The position numbers and the translations under genes were made by a program. The notes below the pieces were generated by a model that worked only from the letters and a program-made list of their open reading frames with translations, made no database searches and was not told the origin of the DNA. Positions 1 through 7,741 of a stretch of 64,000 nucleotides of DNA are shown one piece after another. Numbering within the stretch: the stretch's first letter is position 1; every line of letters starts with the position of its first letter. The DNA comes from Diaminobutyricibacter sp049994905 (GTDB lineage Bacteria; Actinomycetota; Actinomycetes; Actinomycetales; Microbacteriaceae), in assembly GCF_049994905.1 (NCBI RefSeq), contig NZ_CP188258.1:3038001-3102000 (forward strand), read 5' to 3'.

Positions 1-897
1 GCCATCGCATCCCTCGACCACGCGTTCCACGGACGCACGAACCTCACGATGGCGATGACCTACCGGCCGTGGCCGGAGCGTGCCGGCATGGGCCCCTTCC
101 CCGGCGAGCTCTACAGCGTGCCGATCAGCTACCCGTTCCGCGACCCGGAGGGCATGACGGGCGAAGAAGCCGCAGAACGCACCATCGACTACATCAACAC
201 CCATATCGGGGCGACCGAGCTCGCAGCGCTCTTCGTCGAGCCGATCCAGGGCGACGGTGGCATCATCATCCCGGCCCCCGGCTTCTTCCGCAGGCTGAGC
301 GAGTTCTGCACAGAGAACGGCATCGTCTTCGTCGCCGACGAGATCCAGGCCGGCATCGGGCGCACCGGCACGTGGTACTCGATCGAGCACCACGGTGTCG
401 TCCCCGATCTGGTCACGAGTGCGAAGGGCATCGCCGGCGGGTTCCCGCTCGCCGCGGTCACCGGCCGCGCGGAGATCATGGATGCGGTCCAGCCCGGCGG
501 CATCGGCGGCACCTTCGGGGGCAACCCCGTCTCGACAGCCGCAGCCCTCGCCGTCTTCGAGGTGATCGAGAGCGAAGGCCTGCTCGCCGAAGCGCAGCGC
601 GTCGAGCGCGCCCTCCTCGCCCGCATCGGCGACTGGGCGGAGCGGTTCGCCGTCGTCGGGGAGGTCAGGGGCAAGGGCGCGATGTTCGGCGTCGAGCTCG
701 TGCACCCCGGCACGAAGAAGCCGAACCCGGAGGCGCTGACGGCGGTGCTGAAGCATGCGACCTCGAACGGCGTGATCGCCCTCGACGCCGGCAGCTGGGA
801 CAGCGTGCTGCGCATCATGCCGTCGGTGGTCATCAGCGAGGAACTCATCGGCGACGCGGCGACCGTCATCGAAGAGGCTCTCGCGCGGTTCAACTGA
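1..897 (+). CDS. Class III aminotransferase, GabT-like (5' end outside window)
   Basis: PLP-dependent class III aminotransferase, probably acting on 4-aminobutyrate or a related omega-amino acid with 2-oxoglutarate as acceptor. The reading frame is open from base 1, so roughly the first third of the protein is missing. Visible motifs are DHAFHGRTNLTM, VEPIQGDGG, the PLP-aspartate motif VADEIQAGIGRTG, and SAKGIAGGFPLAAVTGR, which carries the Schiff-base lysine. It is closely related to the complete paralogue at 3962-5335; the two share long stretches around these motifs. A signal-peptide protein starts 11 bases after its stop. The GABA assignment rests on family resemblance and on the polyamine/GABA genes elsewhere in the window. 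Substrate specificity cannot be proven by eye. Confidence 0.85.
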   Translation, partial: AIASLDHAFHGRTNLTMAMTYRPWPERAGMGPFPGELYSVPISYPFRDPEGMTGEEAAERTIDYINTHIGATELAALFVEPIQGDGGIIIPAPGFFRRLSEFCTENGIVFVADEIQAGIGRTGTWYSIEHHGVVPDLVTSAKGIAGGFPLAAVTGRAEIMDAVQPGGIGGTFGGNPVSTAAALAVFEVIESEGLLAEAQRVERALLARIGDWAERFAVVGEVRGKGAMFGVELVHPGTKKPNPEALTAVLKHATSNGVIALDAGSWDSVLRIMPSVVISEELIGDAATVIEEALARFN

Positions 898-908
898 TCC
901 GGCCGGGC

Positions 909-1784
909 ATGGGACTGCGCGGCAGGACTTCCACGGCGATCGGCGCTGTGGCTGCGGCGATCGCCGTCGTCATGACGGTCGGTGCTGCGCCGGCGGTCGC
1001 CGCATCCGATCCTCCCTTCCATCCCGGGCTGATCATCAGCGACGATTCGTTCTACAACGTGCAGTCGATGTCGGCGAGCGACATCCAGGACTTCCTCGAA
1101 GCGCGTGCATGCATCCCGAAAGACACGTCGCCGTGCCTGGCCGACTACACGACGGACAGCCGGAGCATCCCTGCGCAGGGTCCTGGCCACTGCGACGCGA
1201 TCAAGGGCCGCCGCGACGAGGAGGCCAGCAGCATCATCGAGCGCGTGGCGGTGGCCTGCGGCATCAACCCGCAGGTACTGCTGGTGCTCCTCCAGAAGGA
1301 GCAGTCGCTGCTGACCGCGCCGAGTGCGTCGGGCTACGCGAAAGCGACCGGGTACGCGTGCCCCGACACCGCCGCCTGCGATACGAAGTACCGCGGATTC
1401 TTCAACCAGGTGTACCGCGCCGCGTGGCAGTTCCGTGAATACACCCTCCACCCGAACGAATGGCACTATCGCGTCGGCCGAGTGCCCATCCAGTACCACC
1501 CCGACAAGGCCTGCGGCGCGAGCACCGTGCACATCCGGAACCAGGCGACCGCCAACCTCTACAACTACACGCCGTACCAGCCCAACGCGGACACCGTCGC
1601 CCACCCGAAAGGTCCGGCAGGCGCATGCTCGACCTTCGGCAACCTCAACTTCTCGCGGATCTTCAACCAATGGTTCGGCTCGCCGCTCACCGTGCGGTTC
1701 TCCGACTGGCTCCCGTCATGCCTGAACTATGCCGGCGGTCACGATTGTCCGTCTGACCGGCCCTTCGACCTGCCAGCTGTGTGA
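909..1784 (+). CDS. Secreted hemagglutinin-like protein with a possible lysozyme-like core
   Basis: A 291-residue exported protein. The ATG at 909 begins a classic signal peptide: Arg-rich n-region, Ala/Val hydrophobic stretch, AVAA cleavage site near residue 34. The open frame continues upstream inside the aminotransferase, but that part is only a shadow. The mature protein opens with HPGLIISDDSFYN and a helix reading SDIQDFLEARACI, a pattern I associate with actinobacterial proteins annotated as hemagglutinin. The middle contains NPQVLLVLLQKEQSLLT, which looks like the glutamate-bearing helix of SLT/lysozyme-fold proteins. Several cysteines fit an extracytoplasmic, disulfide-bonded fold. 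Its stop overlaps a possible upstream GTG of the next gene. Enzyme activity is inference; no partner is evident. Confidence 0.7.
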   Translation: MGLRGRTSTAIGAVAAAIAVVMTVGAAPAVAASDPPFHPGLIISDDSFYNVQSMSASDIQDFLEARACIPKDTSPCLADYTTDSRSIPAQGPGHCDAIKGRRDEEASSIIERVAVACGINPQVLLVLLQKEQSLLTAPSASGYAKATGYACPDTAACDTKYRGFFNQVYRAAWQFREYTLHPNEWHYRVGRVPIQYHPDKACGASTVHIRNQATANLYNYTPYQPNADTVAHPKGPAGACSTFGNLNFSRIFNQWFGSPLTVRFSDWLPSCLNYAGGHDCPSDRPFDLPAV

Positions 1785-1840
1785 GACAACCGCTGAGATC
1801 ATTCCGCCACGGGAATACAAATATCGCTACGCTCGATGAC

Positions 1841-2602
1841 GTGACGGAAATCGAACCCGATGGCGGGACGACGGAGGCCCCCCGGCGCCCCGGCTTCCTC
1901 TACCTGTTCATCCGCACCGTCGTCGCGCCTATCGCCCGCCTGGTCTACCGCCCCACCGTCATCGGGCGCAAGAACGTTCCGCGCACGGGGCCGGTGATCC
2001 TCGCCAGCAACCACCTGTCGTTCATCGACTCGGTCGCCATCCCCCTGATGGCGCCCCGCCGGGTGCAGTTCCTGGCCAAGTCGCACTATTTCACCGGCAC
2101 CGGCTTCAAGGGCGCGATTTCTCGGGCCTTCTTCACGGCGATCGGTGCCGTCGGAGTGGAACGCGGCGCAGGTCAGGCCGCGCAGGATGCGCTCGACCAG
2201 AGCAAGCGCATCCTCGACACGGGCGCAGCGTTCGCCCTGTACCCCGAGGGGACCCGTTCACTCGACGGCCGGCTGTACAAAGGACGTACCGGCATCGCGT
2301 GGCTCGCACTCACCACCGGCGCCCTGGTCGTTCCCGTCGGCCTGGTCGGCACCAACGAACTCCAGCCGGTCGGAACCCGCGTGCCGCGCGTGCGTCCGAT
2401 CACCATCACGTTCGGCAAACCCATCGATCTCACGCACTACGGGAGCGCGGATTCCGGCCGGGCCCGTCGCCAGGCGACCGATGAGGTGATGGCGGCCATC
2501 CACGCCCTCACGGGGCAGGAACTGGCGAATAAGTACAACGAGGCTCCGCCGTCGACCACGGTCGAACGCGTCAGGCGGGCACTGCCGCACGAACGCCTGT
2601 AG
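1841..2602 (+). CDS. plsC: 1-acyl-sn-glycerol-3-phosphate acyltransferase (PlsC family)
   Basis: Membrane-associated acyltransferase that esterifies position 2 of lysophosphatidic acid in phospholipid synthesis. The catalytic motif NHLSFID (NHx4D) lies near residue 57, and the phosphate-binding motif LYPEGTRS near residue 130. A hydrophobic LFIRTVVAPIARLVY segment precedes motif I. I chose the GTG at 1841 (253 aa). The frame also allows a GTG at 1781, but that would add about 20 uncharacteristic residues and overlap the previous gene. A TACGCT hexamer at 1828-1833, seven bases before the GTG, suggests a leaderless transcript. The C-terminus has the charged tail usual in actinobacterial PlsC paralogues. 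Which acyl acceptor is used cannot be told from sequence. Confidence 0.85.
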   Translation: MTEIEPDGGTTEAPRRPGFLYLFIRTVVAPIARLVYRPTVIGRKNVPRTGPVILASNHLSFIDSVAIPLMAPRRVQFLAKSHYFTGTGFKGAISRAFFTAIGAVGVERGAGQAAQDALDQSKRILDTGAAFALYPEGTRSLDGRLYKGRTGIAWLALTTGALVVPVGLVGTNELQPVGTRVPRVRPITITFGKPIDLTHYGSADSGRARRQATDEVMAAIHALTGQELANKYNEAPPSTTVERVRRALPHERL

Positions 2603-2620
2603 CGGGCGCCCGACCGGTCG

Positions 2621-3103
2621 TCATTCGTCGCCCTTGGCACGGTAGGTCCGCGCCTTCTGGCGGTTGCCGCACACGCCCATGCTGCACCAGGTGCGGGAAC
2701 CGTTCTTCGACCGGTCGTAGAACGCCCAGCGGCAGTCGTCGGCCGCGCAGAGCTTCACCCGGCCCATGGACCCCTGGATGCTCAGCACCACCGACGAGGC
2801 GACGGCTGCCTCGGCGGCCGTGCGCGCGCGCAGCGATACGACCCGATCGCTGCAGGTCGTCTCGAGCTCGAGGCTCGGCAGCGAAGGGCTGCCGCCCCCG
2901 AGGAACGAGCGGAGGGCATCCCTCACCGACCGGGCCTCTTCGGGGTCGCCGGCGCTCACAGCGCGCTCGGAGCACCAATTCTCGAAGGCGGCGGGGTCGT
3001 CGAGCACGTCGGTGCCCTCGTCGAGGTCGAGCGTGTTGACGAACGCGACAAGCAGGTCGGCGCCCAGTTCTGGCTCCCGGAGCTCGTCTTCATTCGTACG
3101 CAT
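2621..3103 (-). CDS. CGNR zinc-finger protein, predicted regulator
   Basis: A 160-residue protein with the two-part layout of the CGNR (ABATE plus zinc-finger) family. The N-terminal part (about residues 15-110) begins LGADLLVAFVNTLD. The C-terminal treble-clef-like finger has its cysteines in KLCAADDCRWAFYDRSKNG and WCSMGVCGNRQKARTYR. Members of this family are predicted transcription regulators. The ATG at 3103 was chosen because the longer in-frame extension runs through the repeat-rich control region and into the divergent gene. It is divergent from a small orphan gene at 3189. The shared 85-bp spacer holds repeated ATTGTAAC and GCAGGTTA blocks that could be its own operator. The target is unknown. 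Confidence 0.85.
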   Translation of the reverse strand: MRTNEDELREPELGADLLVAFVNTLDLDEGTDVLDDPAAFENWCSERAVSAGDPEEARSVRDALRSFLGGGSPSLPSLELETTCSDRVVSLRARTAAEAAVASSVVLSIQGSMGRVKLCAADDCRWAFYDRSKNGSRTWCSMGVCGNRQKARTYRAKGDE

Positions 3104-3104
3104 A

Positions 3105-3168
3105 TAACCATTGTAACCCGATAGCAGGTTAGTTAGTATTGTAACTACCGAAAAGGTTTTGCAGGTTA
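3105..3168. promoter_or_regulatory. Repeat-rich divergent control region
   Basis: The spacer between the divergent CGNR and small-ORF genes is much richer in A+T than its surroundings and contains alternating repeats. ATTGTAAC occurs at 3110-3117 and 3138-3145, and GCAGGTTA at 3124-3131 and 3161-3168, giving an A-B-A-B order. TAACC/GGTTA cores recur in both orientations. This is the appearance of a multi-site operator for a regulator controlling both genes. The binding protein is inferred, not shown; the adjacent CGNR protein is the obvious candidate. Confidence 0.55.
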
Positions 3169-3188
3169 CATCGCTGTAGGAGGACACC

Positions 3189-3425
3189 ATGCATCCGCTC
3201 GCACTCTGGCTCATCAACTCGTCGCAGTTCCGTGAACGCGACGACGACGACCGCATGCTGAGGCGCCAGCGCGAAGCGCGCGGCCGAGACTTCGACGTCG
3301 CGCGCGACGGTCGCTGGGCAGCGGCCATGCGCCGCTGGTCAGAAGAGGATGCGGCAGCAGCCGCGGCGCCCGCCACCAGGGTGGCGACGAGCGCGCCCGC
3401 CACCGTGGAGTGCGCCACGGCGTGA
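3189..3425 (+). CDS. Small hypothetical protein divergent from the CGNR regulator
   Basis: A 78-residue protein I do not recognise. It is supported as a real gene by a strong Shine-Dalgarno sequence (GTAGGAGGA, 3176-3184) placed correctly before the ATG, and by the regulatory-looking spacer upstream. The N-terminus MHPLALWLINSSQF is mildly hydrophobic and could be a membrane- or protein-contact helix. The middle is strongly charged (RERDDDDRMLRRQREARGRD) and probably helical. The C-terminus is Ala-rich and low in complexity. It ends 18 bases before the convergent osmC-like gene. Divergence from the CGNR regulator suggests that it is a co-regulated partner or the main target, but no function can be assigned. 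Confidence 0.55.
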   Translation: MHPLALWLINSSQFRERDDDDRMLRRQREARGRDFDVARDGRWAAAMRRWSEEDAAAAAAPATRVATSAPATVECATA

Positions 3426-3443
3426 CCTGGGCCGGGGGCCGGG

Positions 3444-3917
3444 TCAGACGAGCACGTAGGTCTCGGGCTCGTGGCCGACGGGAAAGTTCACCGACGCCGC
3501 GATGAAGCACTTCTCTGCGGCCTCGCGGTGGATGGCCCTGGCCGTCTCGAGCATCCCCTCATCCAGGACCGTCACGCGCGGGCGCAGCGTGACGCTGGTG
3601 AAGTGGCCGCCCCCGTTGCCGGTCTCCTCCATGAGGCCCGTCGCGTCGTCCGAATAGGCGACGACGACCACGCCGTGATTGGTCGCCACGTGCAGGTAGC
3701 TGAGCATGTGGCACTGGCTGAGTGCGCTCAGCAGCATCTCCTCCGGGTTCCACCGATCCCGGTCGCCGAAGAACACGCGGTCCGACGAACCGGAGATCTC
3801 ATGTTTGCCGACCGCCGTCACGATGTGATCGCGGCCGTAGGCGCGGTACGCGCTCGTTCCGGTGCCCCGATTGCCCGTCCATTCGACGGAGACCTCGTAG
3901 TGGTGTGCGTTCTTCAT
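3444..3917 (-). CDS. OsmC/Ohr-family peroxide-detoxifying protein
   Basis: A 157-residue cytoplasmic OsmC-family protein. Such proteins reduce organic hydroperoxides with a pair of cysteines. The two expected cysteines are present: LSALSQCHMLSYLH near residue 69 and EAAEKCFIAASVNFPV near residue 137. The conserved NPEEMLLSAL segment ahead of the first cysteine is also intact. Length and C-terminal HEPETYVLV fit the broad OsmC family rather than a specific Ohr. It is divergent from the GabT-like gene at 3962; the 44-bp spacer holds back-to-back promoter hexamers. The thiol donor and the exact peroxide substrate are not determinable here. Confidence 0.87.
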   Translation of the reverse strand: MKNAHHYEVSVEWTGNRGTGTSAYRAYGRDHIVTAVGKHEISGSSDRVFFGDRDRWNPEEMLLSALSQCHMLSYLHVATNHGVVVVAYSDDATGLMEETGNGGGHFTSVTLRPRVTVLDEGMLETARAIHREAAEKCFIAASVNFPVGHEPETYVLV

Positions 3918-3961
3918 GATCCGATTCTGTCAGCAGCGGCCCCGGGCTAAACTTTCCCATC
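3918..3961. promoter_or_regulatory. Back-to-back leaderless promoters (osmC-like / gabT-like)
   Basis: Plus strand: TAAACT at 3948-3953 lies eight bases before the ATG at 3962, with a weak TTCTGT 17 bases upstream. Minus strand: CAGAAT (complement of 3924-3929) lies six bases before the ATG at 3917. Both hexamers sit where transcription would start at or next to the start codon, and neither gene has a Shine-Dalgarno sequence. The two promoters overlap, so they may exclude each other. This is read from the sequence only. Confidence 0.5.
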
Positions 3962-5335
3962 ATGACTGAAACGCTGAGCACCGCTGCGTCCTCGGACGCC
4001 CCCGTCGTCTCCATCCCCCAGGAGCGCCGCATCGTCACGGCGATCCCCGGCCCCCGATCGCAGGCACTGCATGAGCGACGGCTGGCCGTCGTCCCGTCGG
4101 GTGTCTCATCCGTTCTGCCCGTCTACATCGCCAAGGCGAGCGGTGCCATCCTCGTCGACGTCGACGGAAACCAGTTCGTCGACTTCGGCGCCGGTATCGG
4201 CGTGACGACGATCGGCCACACGGAGAAGGCCGTCGTCGAAGCTGCAGCGTCGCAGCTCCAGGACGTCATCCACACCCTGTTCACGGTCACGCCGTACGAG
4301 GAGTACGTGCGCGTCGCCGAGCTGCTCGCCGAGCACACTCCCGGCGACCACGCCAAGAAGACCGTACTCGTCAACTCGGGTGCGGAAGCCGTCGAGAACG
4401 GCGTCAAGATCGCCCGCAAGTACACCGGGCGCCGCGGCGTCGCCGTGCTCGACCACGCCTATCACGGGCGCACCAACCTCACGATGGCCATGAACTTCAA
4501 GGCGATGCCGTACGGCTCCGGGTTCGGACCGTTCGCCGGCGACGTCTACCACGCCCCCAGCTCCTACCCCTACCACGACGGGCTCACCGGGGCCGAGGCC
4601 GCGGCCCGCACGATCGGCTACCTCGAGAAGATCGTCGGCGCTGCCGACCTCGCCTGCCTCGTCGTCGAGCCCATCCAGGGTGAGGGCGGCTTCATGGTTC
4701 CCGCCGACGGCTACCTGCCGGCGCTCCAGGAGTGGTGCACCGCCAACGGCATCGTGTTCATCGCCGACGAGATCCAGAGCGGCATGGCACGCACGGGCGC
4801 CTACTACGCCAGCGAGCACTTCGGCCTCGTGCCCGACCTCGTGCTGAGCGCGAAGGGCATCGCGGGCGGGCTCCCCCTGGCCGCCGTCACGGGCCGTGCC
4901 GAGATCATGGATTCCTCCCACCCGGGCGGGCTGGGCGGCACCTTCGGCGGCAACCCCGTCGCCGCAGCCGCAGCCGTCGCCGTCTTCGAGGAGATCGAGC
5001 GCGGCAACCTGCTCGCCGAGGGTCGCCGCATCGAGGAGGCCCTCAAGCCCGCACTGCTCGACCTGCAGGAGAAGTACGACATCATCGGCGACGTACGCGG
5101 AATCGGCGCGATGCTCGCAATCGAACTCGTGCAGCCCGGCACCGCCTATTCGTCGAAGAAGCCCAACGCGGCGGCTGTCACCGCGATCGCCGCCTACGCG
5201 GCGCAGCACGGCCTGCTCGTGCTCACCGCGGGCACCTACGGCAACGTCCTGCGGTTCCTGCCGAGCCTCGCCGTCACCAACGAGCTGATCGCCGACGCCG
5301 TCTCGGTGCTCGACGACGCCTTCGCCGCCCTGTGA
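3962..5335 (+). CDS. gabT: 4-aminobutyrate aminotransferase (class III, GabT)
   Basis: A complete 457-residue PLP enzyme predicted to convert GABA and 2-oxoglutarate to succinate semialdehyde and glutamate. Key segments are GAGIGVTTIGHTEKAVV (substrate region), NSGAEAVENGVKIARKYTG, DHAYHGRTNLTM, VEPIQGEGGFMVP, the PLP-aspartate motif IADEIQSGMARTG, and SAKGIAGGLPLAAVTGR with the Schiff-base lysine. Length matches the GabT family. It is the full-length counterpart of the truncated gene at the window start. The downstream asparaginase gene overlaps its stop by four bases, so the two are probably translationally coupled. GABA is the likeliest substrate given the polyamine uptake and aminobutyraldehyde dehydrogenase genes nearby, but 5-aminovalerate cannot be excluded. 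Confidence 0.88.
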   Translation: MTETLSTAASSDAPVVSIPQERRIVTAIPGPRSQALHERRLAVVPSGVSSVLPVYIAKASGAILVDVDGNQFVDFGAGIGVTTIGHTEKAVVEAAASQLQDVIHTLFTVTPYEEYVRVAELLAEHTPGDHAKKTVLVNSGAEAVENGVKIARKYTGRRGVAVLDHAYHGRTNLTMAMNFKAMPYGSGFGPFAGDVYHAPSSYPYHDGLTGAEAAARTIGYLEKIVGAADLACLVVEPIQGEGGFMVPADGYLPALQEWCTANGIVFIADEIQSGMARTGAYYASEHFGLVPDLVLSAKGIAGGLPLAAVTGRAEIMDSSHPGGLGGTFGGNPVAAAAAVAVFEEIERGNLLAEGRRIEEALKPALLDLQEKYDIIGDVRGIGAMLAIELVQPGTAYSSKKPNAAAVTAIAAYAAQHGLLVLTAGTYGNVLRFLPSLAVTNELIADAVSVLDDAFAAL

Positions 5336-6345
5336 CGCTGGGAACGGCGCCGCGCGGAACCTTCACAGGCGACGAAGCGGTCGAACTCGCCGTCGTCGAA
5401 CGGGGCGGATTCGCCGAATCGCGGCATCTCGGGTCGGCGATCGTGCTCGGCCGCGACGGTGCCGTCGTGCGTGCGCTCGGCAACCCCCGCGCGCTGATCT
5501 TCCCGCGCTCGAGCATGAAGCCGTTCCAGGCGATCGCGGTCATGGGCGCCGGCGTGCCGCTCGACGGCCCGGGCGCCGTGCTCGCGACAGCCAGCCATGG
5601 GGGGACGCCCGCGCATCTCTCTGTCGTGCGGGGGCTGCTGGCTCAGGCACAGCTCCCTGAGACGGGGCTGCAGTGCCCGCGGGACTGGCCGCTCGACCCA
5701 CACGCACGCGAAGACCTCATCCGTGCGGGCGAGACGAAACAGCGGCTGTTCATGAACTGCTCGGGCAAGCACGCAGCCATGCTGCTCGCCTGTGTGGCGA
5801 ACGGATGGCCGACCGACACCTACCTGGACCCGCAGCACCCGCTGCAGGTGCGCATCCGCGAGACCGTCGAACGCCTGACCGGTGAGAAGGTCGCCGCCAC
5901 TGCGGTCGACGGCTGCGGCGCCCCCGTCTACGCGATGTCCCTCGAAGCGCTCGCCCGCGGCATCCAGCGGATCGCGACCGCGTCGGACGGCTCGCCGTTC
6001 GCGCTCTACCGCAACGCGGCGATCCTCAAGAGCGCCGTTCTCGCCGACGGGTGGGCCATCGACGGACCCGGCCGGGCGAACACGGTCGTCATCGACCGCC
6101 TCGGTGTCTTCGCGAAGCTCGGCGCTGAGGGCGTCATGGTGATGGCCGCCGCCGACGGCACGACCGTGGCCCTCAAAGTGCTCGACGGCAGCCTGCGCGC
6201 CGCGTCGATCGTCGCTCTCCGGCTCCTCGTCGACGCCGGCGCGGTCACGGCGGCCGACGTCGACGCGCTCACGCCGGAGCTCGACCTCGCGGTGCTCGGA
6301 GGCGGCGCACCCGTCGGATCGATCACTGCGTCCTACCCCGCCTAG
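5332..6345 (+). CDS. L-asparaginase II family protein
   Basis: A 337-residue cytoplasmic amidohydrolase of the asparaginase II (Rhizobium-type, thermolabile) family, predicted to hydrolyse L-asparagine to aspartate and ammonia. Family signatures are PRSSMKPFQA near residue 60, TASHGGTPAHLSVV, MNCSGKHAAML near residue 140, and the VDGCGAPVYAMS block. It is unrelated to the E. coli AnsA/AnsB fold. The GTG at 5332 shares GTGA with the stop of gabT and gives the normal family length; the longer frame upstream is a shadow inside gabT. Pairing with GabT suggests joint use of amino-acid nitrogen. An IS30 element begins 48 bases after its stop, apparently inside its terminator. Confidence 0.87.
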   Translation: MTLGTAPRGTFTGDEAVELAVVERGGFAESRHLGSAIVLGRDGAVVRALGNPRALIFPRSSMKPFQAIAVMGAGVPLDGPGAVLATASHGGTPAHLSVVRGLLAQAQLPETGLQCPRDWPLDPHAREDLIRAGETKQRLFMNCSGKHAAMLLACVANGWPTDTYLDPQHPLQVRIRETVERLTGEKVAATAVDGCGAPVYAMSLEALARGIQRIATASDGSPFALYRNAAILKSAVLADGWAIDGPGRANTVVIDRLGVFAKLGAEGVMVMAAADGTTVALKVLDGSLRAASIVALRLLVDAGAVTAADVDALTPELDLAVLGGGAPVGSITASYPA

Positions 6346-6393
6346 CCGTATTGACCTAGCCCACCAGCCGACGAGCACACCAGCCGTCGAGCC

Positions 6394-6426
6394 CAGGAAA
6401 AGTCACCCTAAAACTCAGGTGGTTTC
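6394..6426 (+). repeat. IS30 left terminal inverted repeat
   Basis: Begins CAGGAAAAGTCACCCTA and continues ACTCAGGTGGTTTC after two bases that differ from the right end. Compared with the complement of 7694-7726 it has 29 of 33 identical positions. The match continues outside (CGAGC at 6388-6392) after one mismatch. Confidence 0.8.
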
Positions 6427-6453
6427 TAGTTCCTAGCGCAACACCTCAATCGT

Positions 6454-7695
6454 GTGGGGTGTGTTGTGACGACGAAGTTTGCGTGGGAGACACGGGCGTT
6501 GGCTTATCGGGGGTTGCTGAGGGGCGAGTCGGCTTTGTCGGTCGGGTCGCGGCTGGGTGTCGCAGGAACGACGGTGAATAGTTGGGCCAGATTGGCTGGC
6601 ATGGAGATCGTGGATGGCCGCAATGGCGGCATCGCAGTCGTCGACGTGGGTCGGCAGGTGGCGGGTTCCTCAGCCCGGTCGTATCGGCGGTTGACGCTCG
6701 CGGATCGGTCGTTCATTCAGGCAGCCCTGTCATTGCCTGAGCCGTTGGGGGTGCGGGCGATCGCGCGTGAGCTCGGGGTTCACCCGTCGACGGTGTCGCG
6801 GGAGATCCAGGCGCATCAGGTGCGGCATTGGGAGGCCCAGCATTACGACGCGGAGGTCGCTCACTATCGTGCGCTCCGGCGACGGCCTCGGACTCGGCCG
6901 GGGAAGCTTGCCGATCCGGTGTTGCGGTCCGAGGTCGTGTCACGCTTGAACCTGAAGTTCTCGCCGCAGCAGGTCGCCGGCGAGTTGAGGGTGGTGTTCC
7001 CAGACCGGGCGGAGATGCAGGTGTCCCACGAAACGATCTACCAGGCCTTGTATGTCCAGGGCCGCGGGGCGTTGCGGCACGAGTTGACGGTCGTCAAAGC
7101 GCTCCGGACGGGCAGAACCGGCCGGGTTCCGCAGTCGAAGCTGCCCGCCCGCACCAACCGGCCCTGGTTGGACGGGGCGCGTCTGACGGATCGTCCCGCG
7201 GAGGTGAATGACCGGGCCGTTCCCGGGCATTGGGAAGGCGATCTTGTTGTCGGCCCGGGCAACTCCGGCATCGTCACTCTCGTTGAACGGCAAACCCGGT
7301 ATGTGTTGCTGGGGCGGCTGCCCGGGATGCGCGACAGTTGCACGGTCACCGATGTCCTGGCCGGCATGATCGAAGGGCTCCCGGCGGAGCTGACGAAAAC
7401 GATCACCTGGGACCAGGGCAGCGAGATGGCCGGCCATCGAGCGTTCACGGTCAAGACCGGTTGCCCGGTGTTCTTCTGTGATCCGCACTCGCCCTGGCAG
7501 CGTGGCAGCAATGAGAACACCAACGGCCTGATCCGCGATTTCTACCCCAAGGGCACGAACTTCAACGACGTGACCGATGACGACCTCGCCGAAACCCAAC
7601 GCCTCCTCAACATCCGTCCCCGCAAAACCCTCGACTACCGCAGCCCACATGCCATGCTGAACCAACTAATCAACGGTGTTGCGCTGACAACCTGA
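6454..7695 (+). CDS. IS30-family transposase
   Basis: A 413-residue DDE transposase. An N-terminal helix-turn-helix region (about residues 10-50) is followed by the IS30-type HTH_38 motif (PLGVRAIARELGVHPSTVSREI, split here as LGVRAIARELGVHPSTVS near residues 96-113). The catalytic core follows: first Asp in HWEGDLVVG, second Asp in TWDQGSEMAGH, and Glu in WQRGSNENTNGLIRDFYP. The frame is intact with no stop or frameshift, so the element is potentially active. The start is either GTG at 6454 or GTG at 6466; both precede TTKFAWETRALAYRG. It is the only gene in the element and runs to within 31 bp of the right end. Confidence 0.93.
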   Translation: MGCVVTTKFAWETRALAYRGLLRGESALSVGSRLGVAGTTVNSWARLAGMEIVDGRNGGIAVVDVGRQVAGSSARSYRRLTLADRSFIQAALSLPEPLGVRAIARELGVHPSTVSREIQAHQVRHWEAQHYDAEVAHYRALRRRPRTRPGKLADPVLRSEVVSRLNLKFSPQQVAGELRVVFPDRAEMQVSHETIYQALYVQGRGALRHELTVVKALRTGRTGRVPQSKLPARTNRPWLDGARLTDRPAEVNDRAVPGHWEGDLVVGPGNSGIVTLVERQTRYVLLGRLPGMRDSCTVTDVLAGMIEGLPAELTKTITWDQGSEMAGHRAFTVKTGCPVFFCDPHSPWQRGSNENTNGLIRDFYPKGTNFNDVTDDDLAETQRLLNIRPRKTLDYRSPHAMLNQLINGVALTT

Positions 7696-7726
7696 AGCCA
7701 CCTCAGTAATAGGGTGACTTTTCCTG
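7694..7726 (-). repeat. IS30 right terminal inverted repeat
   Basis: Read on the minus strand this begins CAGGAAAAGTCACCCTA and continues ACTGAGGTGGCTTC. It overlaps the final codon of the transposase. One mismatch outside it, GCTCG (7728-7732) pairs with CGAGC left of the element. Confidence 0.8.
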
Positions 7727-7741
7727 TGCTCGTTCGGTGTG

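Larger units (their letters stand above)
6394..7726 (+). mobile_element. IS30-family insertion sequence
   Basis: A 1.33-kb element with one transposase gene and imperfect terminal inverted repeats (33 bp, 29 identical) at 6394-6426 and 7694-7726. It lies between two convergent genes, the asparaginase and the potC-like permease, and interrupts neither coding region. No clear target duplication is visible. The bases outside the repeats also match as inverted repeats: AGCACACC...CGAGC on the left and GCTCG...GGTGTGCT on the right. This suggests insertion at the tip of a host hairpin. In that case the outermost CAGGAAAAGT of the apparent repeats may belong to the host terminator rather than to the element. 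Confidence 0.85.

Noticed and set aside
69..908. The upstream extension of the secreted-protein frame
   Set aside because: The extension is a shadow of the aminotransferase; the signal peptide beginning at 909 fixes the real start.
2603..2612. CGGGCGCCCG palindrome between plsC and the CGNR gene
   Set aside because: Too short and without a loop or U-tract to support a terminator call.
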